From positions 153,498-217,497 of the forward strand of contig JACKIV010000004.1 of NCBI GenBank assembly GCA_020638285.1: a stretch of 64,000 bases of DNA. Reading direction: 5' to 3'. Source of the stretch: Rhodospirillales bacterium. Its GTDB lineage: Bacteria > Pseudomonadota > Alphaproteobacteria > Micavibrionales > Micavibrionaceae. This document shows positions 25,013 to 33,460 of this stretch, one piece after another. Each line of letters begins with the position of its first letter. The first letter of the stretch is position 1. The position numbers and the translations under genes are program-made. The notes under the pieces are model-generated. The model was not told the origin of the DNA. It saw only the letters and a program-made list of their open reading frames with translations, and did no database searches.

Positions 25013-26167
25013 TCAAGGGGTGTTGGTTGGATCGAAAACAATCATGTCAATTCGGTCCGCAGGTGTGCCCTTCCCGTCTTCTCCCAAGGCGCGAACATCA
25101 ATTCGCGAGGGTGCGATCCCGTGTGAAACCAGATAGGCTCGAACGGCGAGGGCGCGCAGGAGAGAAACGCGCCGGGCGCTGCTCTGGCTGTCGTCTGCCG
25201 GGCTTGCAAAGGACTGGATCTGGAGACGCGCGTCCTTGTTTTTTTCCAGAGAAGACGCGATGGCCTTTTTGAGTCTGTCTGCCTGAACCGCTTCCAGATC
25301 AGCCTGGCCTTTCTTGAAAACGAGACTTTCCCGGTTGAAAATTTCAGGTTTTGCGCTGTGCTTTTCGACACGAGGCGGTTGCGCGGCGACAGGAATGGCT
25401 GGCTTTGGTCGAGACATGGCGGACGCAGCGGAAATATCTGCGGAAACAGGTGCTTTTTTCCCTTTTGAGTCGTCATATTCCGTTATGTCCATCTGTCCGC
25501 TGCCCGGGGCCATATCGGGTAGAGTATTGCCATAAGAAGCAAATTTTTTCTCCGGAGCGTGCAGGATCTCCTCTTCGGGAACAGGGGGCGTGGATCCTGC
25601 GAGAACTTCCTTCGAAACGGATTCGGCGGGAAGCGCAGGCATAAAATTGCGTTCGTTTTTCTGAGGTTTTGCGGTGCTCGGTAGCGTGGGGGGCATTTTG
25701 GTGGAGCCGGATGCAGATCCGGCGATCGTCTTAACGCTTTCGGGTTTTGCGGACGGAACGGGGGGATTTTTTTTGTTTTCCAGCCTGTCTCCGGGTTTGG
25801 TTTTCGGCAGTGGCGCGTCCGGCGTTTTCTCAGGCGGAGTCTGCGCCATGCGGGGAGCCGATTCGATAATCGGGTGAGAGAGTTTTAATTCCTTGTTTTC
25901 TTTGTTTTTTTTGAAAAACGTGTCTTTTTTGGCATCAGATGGGATGTAAGGCAATGCCAGTTTCTCAATCGGGCGAGAGAGGACGGGACGGTCCGGTGTG
26001 TCGAAAAGAGGCGGGGGCTGATAGTCTTCCAGTTCTCCCAAGACGGTTGTGTTGACCTCGATTTCAGGTCGTCTCTCGCTCTGGGCGTACGCCATACCAA
26101 AATGCCCGATGCCGGGCAGGCTCAGGCCAAAAAGGATAAGAAATGCCAAAAACCGAAAGGGCGTCAT
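25013..26167 (-). CDS. OmpA-like C-terminal domain protein with long linker
   Basis: The 384-residue protein has a signal peptide (residues 1-29, ending AYAQS), then about 230 residues of proline-, lysine- and serine-rich low-complexity sequence, and ends in a domain of about 100 residues of OmpA type: LVFKKGQADLEAVQADRLKK, SARRVSLLRALAVRAYLVSHGI and RIDVRALGED. Such domains bind peptidoglycan; the long linker suggests spanning the periplasm or an envelope scaffold. The start overlaps suhB by four bases. I found no outer-membrane barrel or lipobox. Confidence 0.8.
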   Translation of the reverse strand: MTPFRFLAFLILFGLSLPGIGHFGMAYAQSERRPEIEVNTTVLGELEDYQPPPLFDTPDRPVLSRPIEKLALPYIPSDAKKDTFFKKNKENKELKLSHPIIESAPRMAQTPPEKTPDAPLPKTKPGDRLENKKNPPVPSAKPESVKTIAGSASGSTKMPPTLPSTAKPQKNERNFMPALPAESVSKEVLAGSTPPVPEEEILHAPEKKFASYGNTLPDMAPGSGQMDITEYDDSKGKKAPVSADISAASAMSRPKPAIPVAAQPPRVEKHSAKPEIFNRESLVFKKGQADLEAVQADRLKKAIASSLEKNKDARLQIQSFASPADDSQSSARRVSLLRALAVRAYLVSHGIAPSRIDVRALGEDGKGTPADRIDMIVFDPTNTP

Positions 26168-27000
26168 GCTTTTCCGGTGCTGTTTTGTCCAGTGTCCTTA
26201 AGGGGGACAGCATTCTTGATAATATCTTTCAGGGAATCATGCAAGAACGGGTTGCTGGCCATAATCCGCCCTGTTTTGAGCGGGTCGGAGCCGGTATGTG
26301 GATCACAGACAAAACCGCCGGCCTCTCGCACGATCAGGACGCCCGCCGCGCAGTCCCAGGCTTTGAGCTTTTCTTCCCAGTATCCGTCAAACCGTCCGGC
26401 GGCGAGATAGGCCAGATCCAGCGCGGCGCAGCCCAGATGTCGGAAACTGGCCGATCTGGACAAAAGGGATTCGAGTTGGGCCAGACACAACGGCGTTGCG
26501 CCTCGCGTGAGGCTGAAACTGCCCCCTGCGATCAGGGCATGGTCAAGGGTCCGGCGGCCCGAAACGCGCAGGCGGCGACGTTGAATCCATGCGCCCGTCC
26601 CTTTTTCCGCCCGGAACGTTTCATTTTTAACCGGATCGTGGACGAGCGCCGCGACGATTTCTCCTTTGTTTTCAAGGGCAATAGAGATGGCCCAGTGCGG
26701 CAGTCCATGCAAAAAATTTGCCGTTCCGTCAAGCGGGTCGATGATCCAGCGGTTTTCGGTGTTCGATCCGGCGGTTTTGCCCGATTCTTCGCACAGAAAT
26801 CCATAGTCCGGGCGGGCTTTCCTGAGTTCATCCATAAGGATTTTCTCGGCCCGGCGGTCTGCGGCGGAGACAAAATCACCGGGGCCCTTCATCGAAACCT
26901 GAAGCTGCTCCACCTCGCCAAAGTCACGGATAAGAGCCCGGGCCGCTTTTTCCGCTGCCCGGATCATGATGGCCATTGTCGGTGAGGTGTTTGTAATCAC
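26164..27000 (-). CDS. suhB: Inositol monophosphatase family protein (SuhB-like)
   Basis: The 278-residue protein has the lithium-sensitive phosphatase motifs: FLCEESG, WIIDPLDGTANFLHGLPHWAISIAL with metal ligands, and the second metal motif WDCAAGVLIVREAGG. A GTG at 27000 is used because AAGGA lies six bases upstream; inner ATGs at 26976 and 26967 are alternatives. SuhB hydrolyses inositol phosphates and also assists rRNA antitermination in E. coli. It sits 9 bases after efp and overlaps the OmpA-like gene by four bases. Confidence 0.92.
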   Translation of the reverse strand: MITNTSPTMAIMIRAAEKAARALIRDFGEVEQLQVSMKGPGDFVSAADRRAEKILMDELRKARPDYGFLCEESGKTAGSNTENRWIIDPLDGTANFLHGLPHWAISIALENKGEIVAALVHDPVKNETFRAEKGTGAWIQRRRLRVSGRRTLDHALIAGGSFSLTRGATPLCLAQLESLLSRSASFRHLGCAALDLAYLAAGRFDGYWEEKLKAWDCAAGVLIVREAGGFVCDPHTGSDPLKTGRIMASNPFLHDSLKDIIKNAVPLKDTGQNSTGKA

Positions 27001-27009
27001 AGTTTTTCC

Positions 27010-27576
27010 TTAATCCTTGGCGCGTTCGACATAGGTTGCATCTTCGGTGCGGACGACGACGCGGATTCCGGCTTCGATATGGGGGGGGACCATGACCCGG
27101 ACGCCATTTTCCAGCATCGCAGGCTTGTATGAGGAGGAGGCCGTTTGCCCCTTGACGACCGGATCGGCCTCGGTCAGCAAAAGCGTGACCTTGTCGGGCA
27201 GGGAAACATTAAGTGGCACGCCTTCATGCGTTTCAATGGTCACAACCATTCCGTCCTGAAGAAAACGTGCGGGTTCGCCGATCACTTCTGCGGGGACGGC
27301 CATTTGTTCAAAAGTCTCATTGTTCATAAAGGTATAGGTTTCGCCATCATTGAACAGATACTGGAATTCCGCCTGTTCCAGACGGGCGCGCTCAACGGTT
27401 TCCTGCGTTCGGAAACGGATATTGTCCTTGGTCCCGGAGCGGATATCGCGCAATTCGACGTGAATCACGGACGCGCCCTTTCCGGGCTGCATGATTTCGC
27501 TTTTTGTGACGACCCAGAGCTTGTTGTTGTGGTCCAGCACATGGCCGGGGCGGAGTGTAATGGCGCTGACTTTCAT
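27010..27576 (-). CDS. efp: Elongation factor P
   Basis: EF-P rescues ribosomes stalled at polyproline. The 188-residue product has all three domains: the N-terminal KOW-like domain with LRPGHVLDHNNKLWVV and the tip loop QPGKGASVIHVEL, an OB domain, and the C-terminal SSSYKPAMLENGVRVMVPPHIEAGI region. The lysine in PGKG near residue 34 is the usual modification site; modification genes (epmA/epmB) are not in the window. It lies 3 bases after dciA and 9 before suhB. Confidence 0.97.
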   Translation of the reverse strand: MKVSAITLRPGHVLDHNNKLWVVTKSEIMQPGKGASVIHVELRDIRSGTKDNIRFRTQETVERARLEQAEFQYLFNDGETYTFMNNETFEQMAVPAEVIGEPARFLQDGMVVTIETHEGVPLNVSLPDKVTLLLTEADPVVKGQTASSSYKPAMLENGVRVMVPPHIEAGIRVVVRTEDATYVERAKD

Positions 27577-27579
27577 GAA

Positions 27580-28086
27580 TTACCTTCCAGGGGGTTGATT
27601 ATTCTCGCGCAGGACGGCGGACCCGAGGGTCTCCAGCGCAGCCCGGATCCCTTCGTCTTCGATGCCTTCCAGCATCACGGATAAAGCCTTTTTCTGGTTT
27701 TCCGTCAAGGGTTTTCTGTATCGAGGCGGTGGGCAGACAGATGAATTTGCGGGCAGATGAACGAATTTTATGGAATCGACCAGGCGCTCACCAAAAATCC
27801 GGTTCATGCGTTCGAGCAGCAAATCCTGCTGGTAGACAAGGCGCGCCGCATCGGCGCTCGTGGCCCCGATTTCGAGGCAAACCCGCATTTTCTGGTCTTT
27901 GCCCTCTTTTCCGGCGCGGTGGCGGCGGATGGCGGCGGGAACGGCCCGGCCCGCAAATTCCGCGCCCACGATCTCGGGCCATTGCGTGACAATACGCCCC
28001 AGCAGGACATATTTCCGGCTAAAGGCCTGTTCCGCCACGTGCGGCAGGGCATGAGCAATGGGACGAAGCGCCATGACGGGGATCAT
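27580..28086 (-). CDS. DciA-like DUF721 protein
   Basis: A 168-residue protein with the DUF721 pattern: LPHVAEQAFSRKYVLLGRIVTQWPEIVGAEFA near the N-terminus and a small KH-like domain with LEIGATSADAARLVYQQDLLLERMNRIFGERLVDSIKFV. DciA is the ancestral loader of the replicative helicase DnaB, though for alphaproteobacterial versions this is extrapolated. The start is set at ATG 28086; an ATG at 28074 is equally plausible, as neither has a clear ribosome site. The frame continues upstream through the hairpin repeat but that is not coding. It heads the dciA-efp-suhB group and is divergent from mutY. Confidence 0.82.
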   Translation of the reverse strand: MIPVMALRPIAHALPHVAEQAFSRKYVLLGRIVTQWPEIVGAEFAGRAVPAAIRRHRAGKEGKDQKMRVCLEIGATSADAARLVYQQDLLLERMNRIFGERLVDSIKFVHLPANSSVCPPPRYRKPLTENQKKALSVMLEGIEDEGIRAALETLGSAVLRENNQPPGR

Positions 28087-28138
28087 ATAGTTGTTTGAGT
28101 TATAAAAATCATACAGATTTTGCGGTCCCCCTGATTTT

Positions 28139-28216
28139 GAACCACGAAGACTCAAAGACACGAAGTTTTTGTTTTTTATCACATTCTTCGCATCTTTGAG
28201 TCTTCGTGGTGAAAAA
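28139..28216. repeat. Hairpin repeat, ACCACGAAG family, copy 2
   Basis: Inverted repeat with arms 28139-28165 and 28186-28216 and a T-rich loop of about 20 bases. The left arm reads ACCACGAAG, ACTCAAAG, ACACGAAG; the right arm's complement reads ACCACGAAG, ACTCAAAG, ATGCGAAG. It matches copy 1 at 20574-20650, including the AAAAA flank. It lies in the divergent region between dciA and mutY, so here it cannot act as a shared terminator. Confidence 0.9.
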
Positions 28217-28347
28217 CCGGACTCTCTAATTCTGCACAAGGTTCAATTCAAAGGATCATACATCTCACGGGCGTGTTTGGGAACAGGGTTGATTTTTCCT
28301 GCCGGATTTTCCTTGCGCTGTTTTGGCAGAAACAGGACAATCGGTTC

Positions 28348-29382
28348 ATGGATGACATGCGCCGTTATGTTCTTGATTGGTACGATGCCAACCGGCGGGT
28401 TTTGCCGTGGCGGGCGGCGGCGGGCGCGCGGATGGACCCTTACCGGGTCTGGCTGTCCGAAGTGATGCTTCAGCAAACCACCGTTGCGGCAGTCATTCCG
28501 TATTTTCTTAAATTTACAGAAAAATGGCCCGATGTGAACTCTCTGGCTGCCGCGCCGCTGGATGATGTTTTGCGGGAATGGGCCGGGCTTGGATATTATG
28601 CGCGCGCGCGGAATTTGCACCGATGTGCGCAGATGGTGGCGGATCTGCACAACGGAATTTTCCCGGCGGACAAGGATACGTTGCAGTCTCTGCCGGGGAT
28701 CGGGGATTATACTGCCGGAGCCATCGCAGCGATTGCTTTTGATCGACCGGCAGCGGCCATGGACGGAAACATCGAGCGGGTTCTGGCGAGGGTTTTCAAT
28801 ATATCCGAGCCGCTTCCCGGCGCAAAGAAACCCTTGCGTGCCCTGGCAAAGACAATTTTTGAAGGGAATTCGTATCGCCCCGGCGATTTCGTACAAGGCC
28901 TGATGGATCTGGGTGCGACCGTGTGCACTCCTCGCGGTCCGAAATGCGGGCTTTGCCCTCTGGCGCAGGGGTGCGAGGGGCGCAAAAGCGGCGCGCCGGA
29001 AAGTCTTCCCCGCCGTACACCCAAAGCTGAGAAGCCCTCTCGCTATGGGCATGTGTACTGGATTACGGACGGGCAAGGGCGCGTTTTAATCCAAAAACGG
29101 GAGGATCGGGGCTTGCTTGGCGGCATGATGGGCCTGCCGACCTCGGAATGGAAGGCGGAGATTCCGGATCATTCCGCTTTTGGCAAAGAAAATCCATTGA
29201 TCTCAGAGGGAAAAGTTCTTCACACCTTTACCCATTTCCATCTGACTTTGTTTGGACACAGGATTGATGCGGTGAACACAATCATTCCGATGAAGGGTTT
29301 TTCATGGGTCGCGGAGCAAGATTGCGCGGCCGCCATGCCCTCGGTTTTCCGCAAGGCCGTACGGCTGTTCAGGGCCCGCTGA
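28348..29382 (+). CDS. mutY: Adenine DNA glycosylase MutY
   Basis: MutY removes adenine mispaired with 8-oxoguanine. The ATG at 28348 gives 344 residues. Visible are the catalytic glutamate in WLSEVMLQQT, the helix-hairpin-helix LPGIGDYTAGA, the catalytic aspartate in AMDGNIERVLAR, and the [4Fe-4S] cysteines spaced C-X6-C-X2-C-X5-C in CTPRGPKCGLCPLAQGC. The C-terminal third is the NUDIX-like 8-oxoG reader with HTFTHFHLTL. The 3' end overlaps the convergent M48 peptidase gene by 14 bases. Confidence 0.97.
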   Translation: MDDMRRYVLDWYDANRRVLPWRAAAGARMDPYRVWLSEVMLQQTTVAAVIPYFLKFTEKWPDVNSLAAAPLDDVLREWAGLGYYARARNLHRCAQMVADLHNGIFPADKDTLQSLPGIGDYTAGAIAAIAFDRPAAAMDGNIERVLARVFNISEPLPGAKKPLRALAKTIFEGNSYRPGDFVQGLMDLGATVCTPRGPKCGLCPLAQGCEGRKSGAPESLPRRTPKAEKPSRYGHVYWITDGQGRVLIQKREDRGLLGGMMGLPTSEWKAEIPDHSAFGKENPLISEGKVLHTFTHFHLTLFGHRIDAVNTIIPMKGFSWVAEQDCAAAMPSVFRKAVRLFRAR

Positions 29383-30208
29383 CGGGGTCCGGAACGCGTT
29401 TGCAAATCTGGACGATAGCCTTGATTCGATGAGAATCAGGGGGGTGGGGTCGTATGAATTTTTGAAGAAGGGTACAGGACTCTGAATTCGGGTAAGTAGA
29501 GGGTGAATTGTATAAATCCATTGCCATATCAAGAGGGCAGTTTGAAATCCTTACTCCTAATCGGTCTGCTCGAAATTCCTGCAGCTTTCTGACTGTTTTT
29601 TGAAGAAGATGGTGCCCAATTCCCAAAACAGGCATGGCCCAGACAAAGCCCAGAATGGGGCGCATTTCTTCCGGCCCGGCGGCAAAAGAGCCTATCAGCA
29701 AGACGGTTGCGCTATTGTATGTTGCCAATTCAAAGGCATGAAGGATATGGTTTCTTTCAGAATCCCTGTTTTTGATATGGCCGATTTCGTGGGCTAATGT
29801 TGTCAGTGTTTCCAGTGCTGTCGGGTTTTGGGCGTAATTCAATCCCATAATCACATTAACCCCGTCTGTGCAGGCGTTGTCCGGGGTCATCAGATGTTCG
29901 GAATAAAAAACCGGTGGTGGCTTGATTTTTACTTTTTCTGCCATTCTTCCTGCGTTTTCCGCCACTTCTTCGAATTGATTTATGAGAAATGAACCGTTCG
30001 TATAAATCTCTCGTGTTTTTGCGGATATCCGTCTTTCCTTAAAGAGGGCGTAAAAGGCTGCACCTGCATAGATTGTGGCACCTGTTGTCCCTGCTGCCAG
30101 CCATGCCGCGCCCAGACCCAATCCTCCGCTGGCTGCTGTGGCAAAGGCGATTTTGAGGCGATCCGCCATTTCCCGACGGCGGAATCGGTCTTCCCGGATT
30201 TCGAACAT
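29369..30208 (-). CDS. M48-family zinc metallopeptidase
   Basis: A 279-residue protein with the HEIGH zinc motif in TLAHEIGHIKNRDSE (near residue 140) and the third ligand region KLQEFRADRLGVRIS. Two hydrophobic stretches near residues 25-55 and two more near 165-195 suggest a membrane-anchored enzyme with the active site on one face, similar to HtpX or BepA-type peptidases, but it is shorter than HtpX and lacks a signal peptide. Base composition appears lower in GC than flanking genes. It is a single gene, convergent with mutY. Confidence 0.82.
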   Translation of the reverse strand: MFEIREDRFRRREMADRLKIAFATAASGGLGLGAAWLAAGTTGATIYAGAAFYALFKERRISAKTREIYTNGSFLINQFEEVAENAGRMAEKVKIKPPPVFYSEHLMTPDNACTDGVNVIMGLNYAQNPTALETLTTLAHEIGHIKNRDSERNHILHAFELATYNSATVLLIGSFAAGPEEMRPILGFVWAMPVLGIGHHLLQKTVRKLQEFRADRLGVRISNCPLDMAMDLYNSPSTYPNSESCTLLQKFIRPHPPDSHRIKAIVQICKRVPDPVSGP

Positions 30209-30264
30209 GTTTGTTTTCTCCCTGTTTTCGGCGGAGGGTAATCAGGGATAAAAATTATGTCAAC

Positions 30265-31134
30265 TTAAGATTTCACCCATCTCCGGTGCAGCCAGAGCCA
30301 TTGCTCTGGATTCCGGGTAATCCAGCCTTCAAGGAGGGTGTGGGCTTGTGCGATCACGTCTTCTATGGGGCGGGGCGCGCCATTTTCGTCAAAAACAGGC
30401 AGGGGATCGTGGACGATCAGGCGGAAATGCGCGCCGTTCGTCCGAATGATCTGGAACGGGACAATCGGACAGTTGTATTTTTGGCTCATCTGGACAAAGG
30501 CCGGGCTGGTCATGGCTGTGCGTCCGAAAAACAGGGCTGGCAGGCCTTCATTATATTTCTGGTCAATCAGAATGCCGGTAAAGCCTCCATCTCGCAGATG
30601 TTGAACGAGTTTTCTGATCCCAAACAGGGATTTGGAGAATGTTTTCAAGGTTCCGTTCAGACTCCGTGCACGCTCCAGCAAGGCCGCCGTTCCCGGATTG
30701 TTCGGAGCGCGATAGACGAGCCCGATCGGCAGATGTGCTTGAAAGAACAGCGCAGGTCCCATGATTTCCCAGTTGGCCAGATGCCCGCTGAACAACACGC
30801 CCCCGTTTTTGCTATTGTGTAAGACATCAAGTTTTTCAATATGCTCGATGCTTGTGTTCTCCCGCGCCAGACGGGTCAGGTGTGGATATTCGGCAATGAT
30901 ACGTCCCAGATTGTCCCACATTCCGGAAATGATGGCATGGGCGCGTTCTTCGGAAAAATCCGGAAAAGCGGCGCGCAGATGGTTCAATGCCTTGCGTGAA
31001 GCCGCCAGTCTTGGGCCTGCGGTTCGTCCGATCCAGCCGCCCAGATTCGACGCGGTTTCGGGGGTCAGAATGCGAAACAGGGCAAGCAAAAGGCTCAGAG
31101 AAAGAAATTCAAAAAAATAGCGGATTTTCTTCAT
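30265..31134 (-). CDS. Lipid A biosynthesis acyltransferase (LpxL/HtrB family)
   Basis: This 289-residue enzyme is expected to add a secondary acyl chain to Kdo-lipid A at the inner membrane. It has an N-terminal hydrophobic anchor (FFEFLSLSLLLALFRIL), the HX4E active-site motif in FSGHLANWEIMGPALF near residue 120, and GFTGILIDQKYNEG and NPEQWLWLHRRW, typical of LpxL/LpxM. Specificity (laurate, myristate or other) cannot be read from sequence. It is the last gene of the coupled operon and overlaps lpxK by four bases. Confidence 0.9.
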   Translation of the reverse strand: MKKIRYFFEFLSLSLLLALFRILTPETASNLGGWIGRTAGPRLAASRKALNHLRAAFPDFSEERAHAIISGMWDNLGRIIAEYPHLTRLARENTSIEHIEKLDVLHNSKNGGVLFSGHLANWEIMGPALFFQAHLPIGLVYRAPNNPGTAALLERARSLNGTLKTFSKSLFGIRKLVQHLRDGGFTGILIDQKYNEGLPALFFGRTAMTSPAFVQMSQKYNCPIVPFQIIRTNGAHFRLIVHDPLPVFDENGAPRPIEDVIAQAHTLLEGWITRNPEQWLWLHRRWVKS

Positions 31135-32144
31135 GCAGGTTTCTGACGATTTTTCAGGGACTCTTTCAGGAAGTCCAGAATAGCCTTTTTCTCTTTTATC
31201 TCAAGAGTAACGGGAAGAATTGCGACCTGTGCCGCGAAATCGGGCGGCAGACGCAGGGCGTCTTTTTCAGTGGTCAGAAGGCGGGCATTCAACGCGCGTG
31301 CGCGGGAGATCAGGTCTTCAAGATCTTGGTTTGTATAAGAATAATGGTCTGGAAAAGGATGCCAGCCGACTAGAGAGAGGCCAAGGGATTGAATCGTCGT
31401 GCGGAATTTTTCAGGCCGTCCCAGTCCGGCAAAAGCCAGCCACCTCTGTGCCGGGTCAGGAGGATTCAGGGCGTTTAAGTGCGCGGTGAAAACAGGCTTA
31501 CCGGGGGGCAGGCGATTCCGTATGGCGTGCGCGTCCTCTCCGACTATAACAAATGCATCGGCGCGGGAAAAAGCATCGTCCGGCGTTTCTCGCAAGGGTC
31601 CGGCAGGCAGAAGACTGAAATTTCCGAAGCCAGACTCGCCGTCGAGGACGAGAAAACTGATGTCCTTGAAAAGAGACGGATTTTGAAATCCATCATCCAA
31701 AATCAACAGATCCGCGCCTTGAGTTTTGGCGAATTCTGCTCCTGCACCCCGATTCCGGGAAATAATCGTGGGGGCGTGGCGGGCCAAAAGCAGCGGCTCG
31801 TCCCCTACGGCGCGGAAATCATGCCGGGCCGGATCCACACGCACCGGGCCGGACAGAGATCCTCCATATCCACGCGTCAGGAAAAACGGCGTATCTGCAA
31901 GGCCTTGATCGTGAATCAGGGAAAAGAGGGCAAGAGCGAGGGGAGTCTTGCCGCTTCCTCCTGCCGTCAGATTTCCTGCACACAGAACCGGAATTCCAAC
32001 TCTGCGCGGCTGAGGACTGATGCGGCAGTGTAATTCCCGGCCTGCCGTATAGATCCATGAGAGCGGAGTTAAAAGGATCGTCCATGCCCGCGCGCGCGGG
32101 CTTTTCGTGTCGTACCAGAAGCCCGGTGTGCGAAAGACTCTCAT
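31131..32144 (-). CDS. lpxK: Tetraacyldisaccharide 4'-kinase
   Basis: LpxK phosphorylates the lipid A disaccharide at the 4' position. The 337-residue membrane-associated kinase shows the N-terminal amphipathic anchor, P-loop CAGNLTAGGSGKTPLALAL near residue 60, FFLTRGYGGS, and the DLLILDDGFQNPSL region. It overlaps waaA upstream and the acyltransferase downstream by four bases each, so the Kdo/lipid A steps are expressed as a unit. Confidence 0.96.
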   Translation of the reverse strand: MRVFRTPGFWYDTKSPRARAWTILLTPLSWIYTAGRELHCRISPQPRRVGIPVLCAGNLTAGGSGKTPLALALFSLIHDQGLADTPFFLTRGYGGSLSGPVRVDPARHDFRAVGDEPLLLARHAPTIISRNRGAGAEFAKTQGADLLILDDGFQNPSLFKDISFLVLDGESGFGNFSLLPAGPLRETPDDAFSRADAFVIVGEDAHAIRNRLPPGKPVFTAHLNALNPPDPAQRWLAFAGLGRPEKFRTTIQSLGLSLVGWHPFPDHYSYTNQDLEDLISRARALNARLLTTEKDALRLPPDFAAQVAILPVTLEIKEKKAILDFLKESLKNRQKPA

Positions 32145-33460
32145 GCGCGGATTTTCCGTTCGGATGGCGCGGGATTGAAAGCAGGCGCAAGAACCGGCTC
32201 AAGCGCATTCATGACTCTTTCAATGACGCCGTCCTGATCCTGTGCAAAGCTCCGGGCTTTGTCTTGCAGGGCGCTAAGGGTATTTGGGCTGGTCAAGAGA
32301 CTTTCGAGCGTTTTTATAAAACCGGCTTCGTCATGCAGGGAAAGGGCTGCGCCCGATTCATCCATCAAGGTGTAAATCTGTGTCAGATTCTGGACCGCCG
32401 GGCCGTGCAGGACTGCGCAGCCCAGCCGCGCCGCTTCGATGGGATTATGTCCTCCGCCTCCATCCAGACTGAAGGACCGCCCCACGCATGCCACAGGCGC
32501 AAGGCGGTAAAATAGTCCCAACTCGCCCAGCGTATCGGCAATATAAAAGTCGTCCCGAGGGTCAGGGAGGGCGCCATCAGGACCGCGCAAACGGGCCTTT
32601 AGTCCGTGGCGTCTCGTGATATGCAGGATTTCGTCTCCGCGCTCCGGATGACGGGGGACCAGAATGGTCAAAAGACCGGGGACTTTCTCTCGCAAGGCCA
32701 GATGAATCCGGCATGCCAGATCTTCCTCGCCTGCGTGCGTGCTCGCGTACAGCCAGCAGGGACGCCCCGTCGTCGTCTCACGCAAGGTTTCAAGCGATTT
32801 CGGGTCGCAGGGCAGTGGCGCGGCGCTGAATTTCAGGTTTCCGGGTGCGGATACATTTTGTGCGCTAAGGGCCAGGAAGGCCCGGGCATCGGATTCGCTC
32901 TGGGCAAGACATACGGAAAATGCCCCCAGCAACTGGCGCGCGGTCTTTGGAAAAGCTTTCCAGCGGCGGGCTGAGCGAGGGGATAGCCGTCCATTGACAA
33001 GAGCCGCCGGGATTTTACGTGCCGACAAGGCCGAAAGCATGCAAGGCCACAATTCGGATTCCATCCACAAAACCGCGTCTGGCCGCCAGTGGTCCAGAAA
33101 GGCGTCAACCCATTCGGGGTGGTCAAGGGGGTAGAATTGATGGATCGCGCCGTGCGGCAGGCGCGTGGCCATAAGGGCTGCGGAGGTTAATGTTCCGGTT
33201 GTGACCAGAACAGGACAGGTCTGGTTTTTTTCCAGAATCTTTTCAATCAGGATCAGGGCGGATTGGGCCTCGCCTACGCTTGCTCCGTGAATCCAGACCA
33301 ACGGTCCCGGTGGGCGAGGGTGTGTCGGTCGGCCCATACGCTCGCCGATTCGCGCCGGATTTTCCTTGCCCTTTTCCGCGCGGCTTGCCAGAAGAGAGCG
33401 CAGAAACGGCCCCCCGGCAAGACGAAGCAGAGCGCTGTAAAGGGTGATGAAAGCGGTCAT
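32141..33460 (-). CDS. waaA: 3-deoxy-D-manno-octulosonic acid transferase
   Basis: WaaA (KdtA) transfers Kdo from CMP-Kdo onto lipid IVA. The 439-residue GT-B enzyme has an N-terminal hydrophobic segment, the acceptor-side WIHGASVGEAQSA, the TLTSAALMATRLP and AVLWMESELWPCML regions, and a C-terminal donor domain with RHPERGDEI and GGHNPIEAARLGCAVLHGP. One or two Kdo transfers cannot be told. It overlaps the nuclease-like gene upstream and lpxK downstream by four bases each. Confidence 0.96.
   Translation of the reverse strand: MTAFITLYSALLRLAGGPFLRSLLASRAEKGKENPARIGERMGRPTHPRPPGPLVWIHGASVGEAQSALILIEKILEKNQTCPVLVTTGTLTSAALMATRLPHGAIHQFYPLDHPEWVDAFLDHWRPDAVLWMESELWPCMLSALSARKIPAALVNGRLSPRSARRWKAFPKTARQLLGAFSVCLAQSESDARAFLALSAQNVSAPGNLKFSAAPLPCDPKSLETLRETTTGRPCWLYASTHAGEEDLACRIHLALREKVPGLLTILVPRHPERGDEILHITRRHGLKARLRGPDGALPDPRDDFYIADTLGELGLFYRLAPVACVGRSFSLDGGGGHNPIEAARLGCAVLHGPAVQNLTQIYTLMDESGAALSLHDEAGFIKTLESLLTSPNTLSALQDKARSFAQDQDGVIERVMNALEPVLAPAFNPAPSERKIRA

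Noticed and set aside
20574..28216. Repeats as a degenerate CRISPR array
   Set aside because: There are only two copies 7.5 kb apart, each internally palindromic, without regular spacers or cas genes.
28087..28239. Extended dciA frame through the hairpin repeat
   Set aside because: The added residues are encoded by the repeat and intergenic DNA; the DUF721 pattern begins only after 28086.
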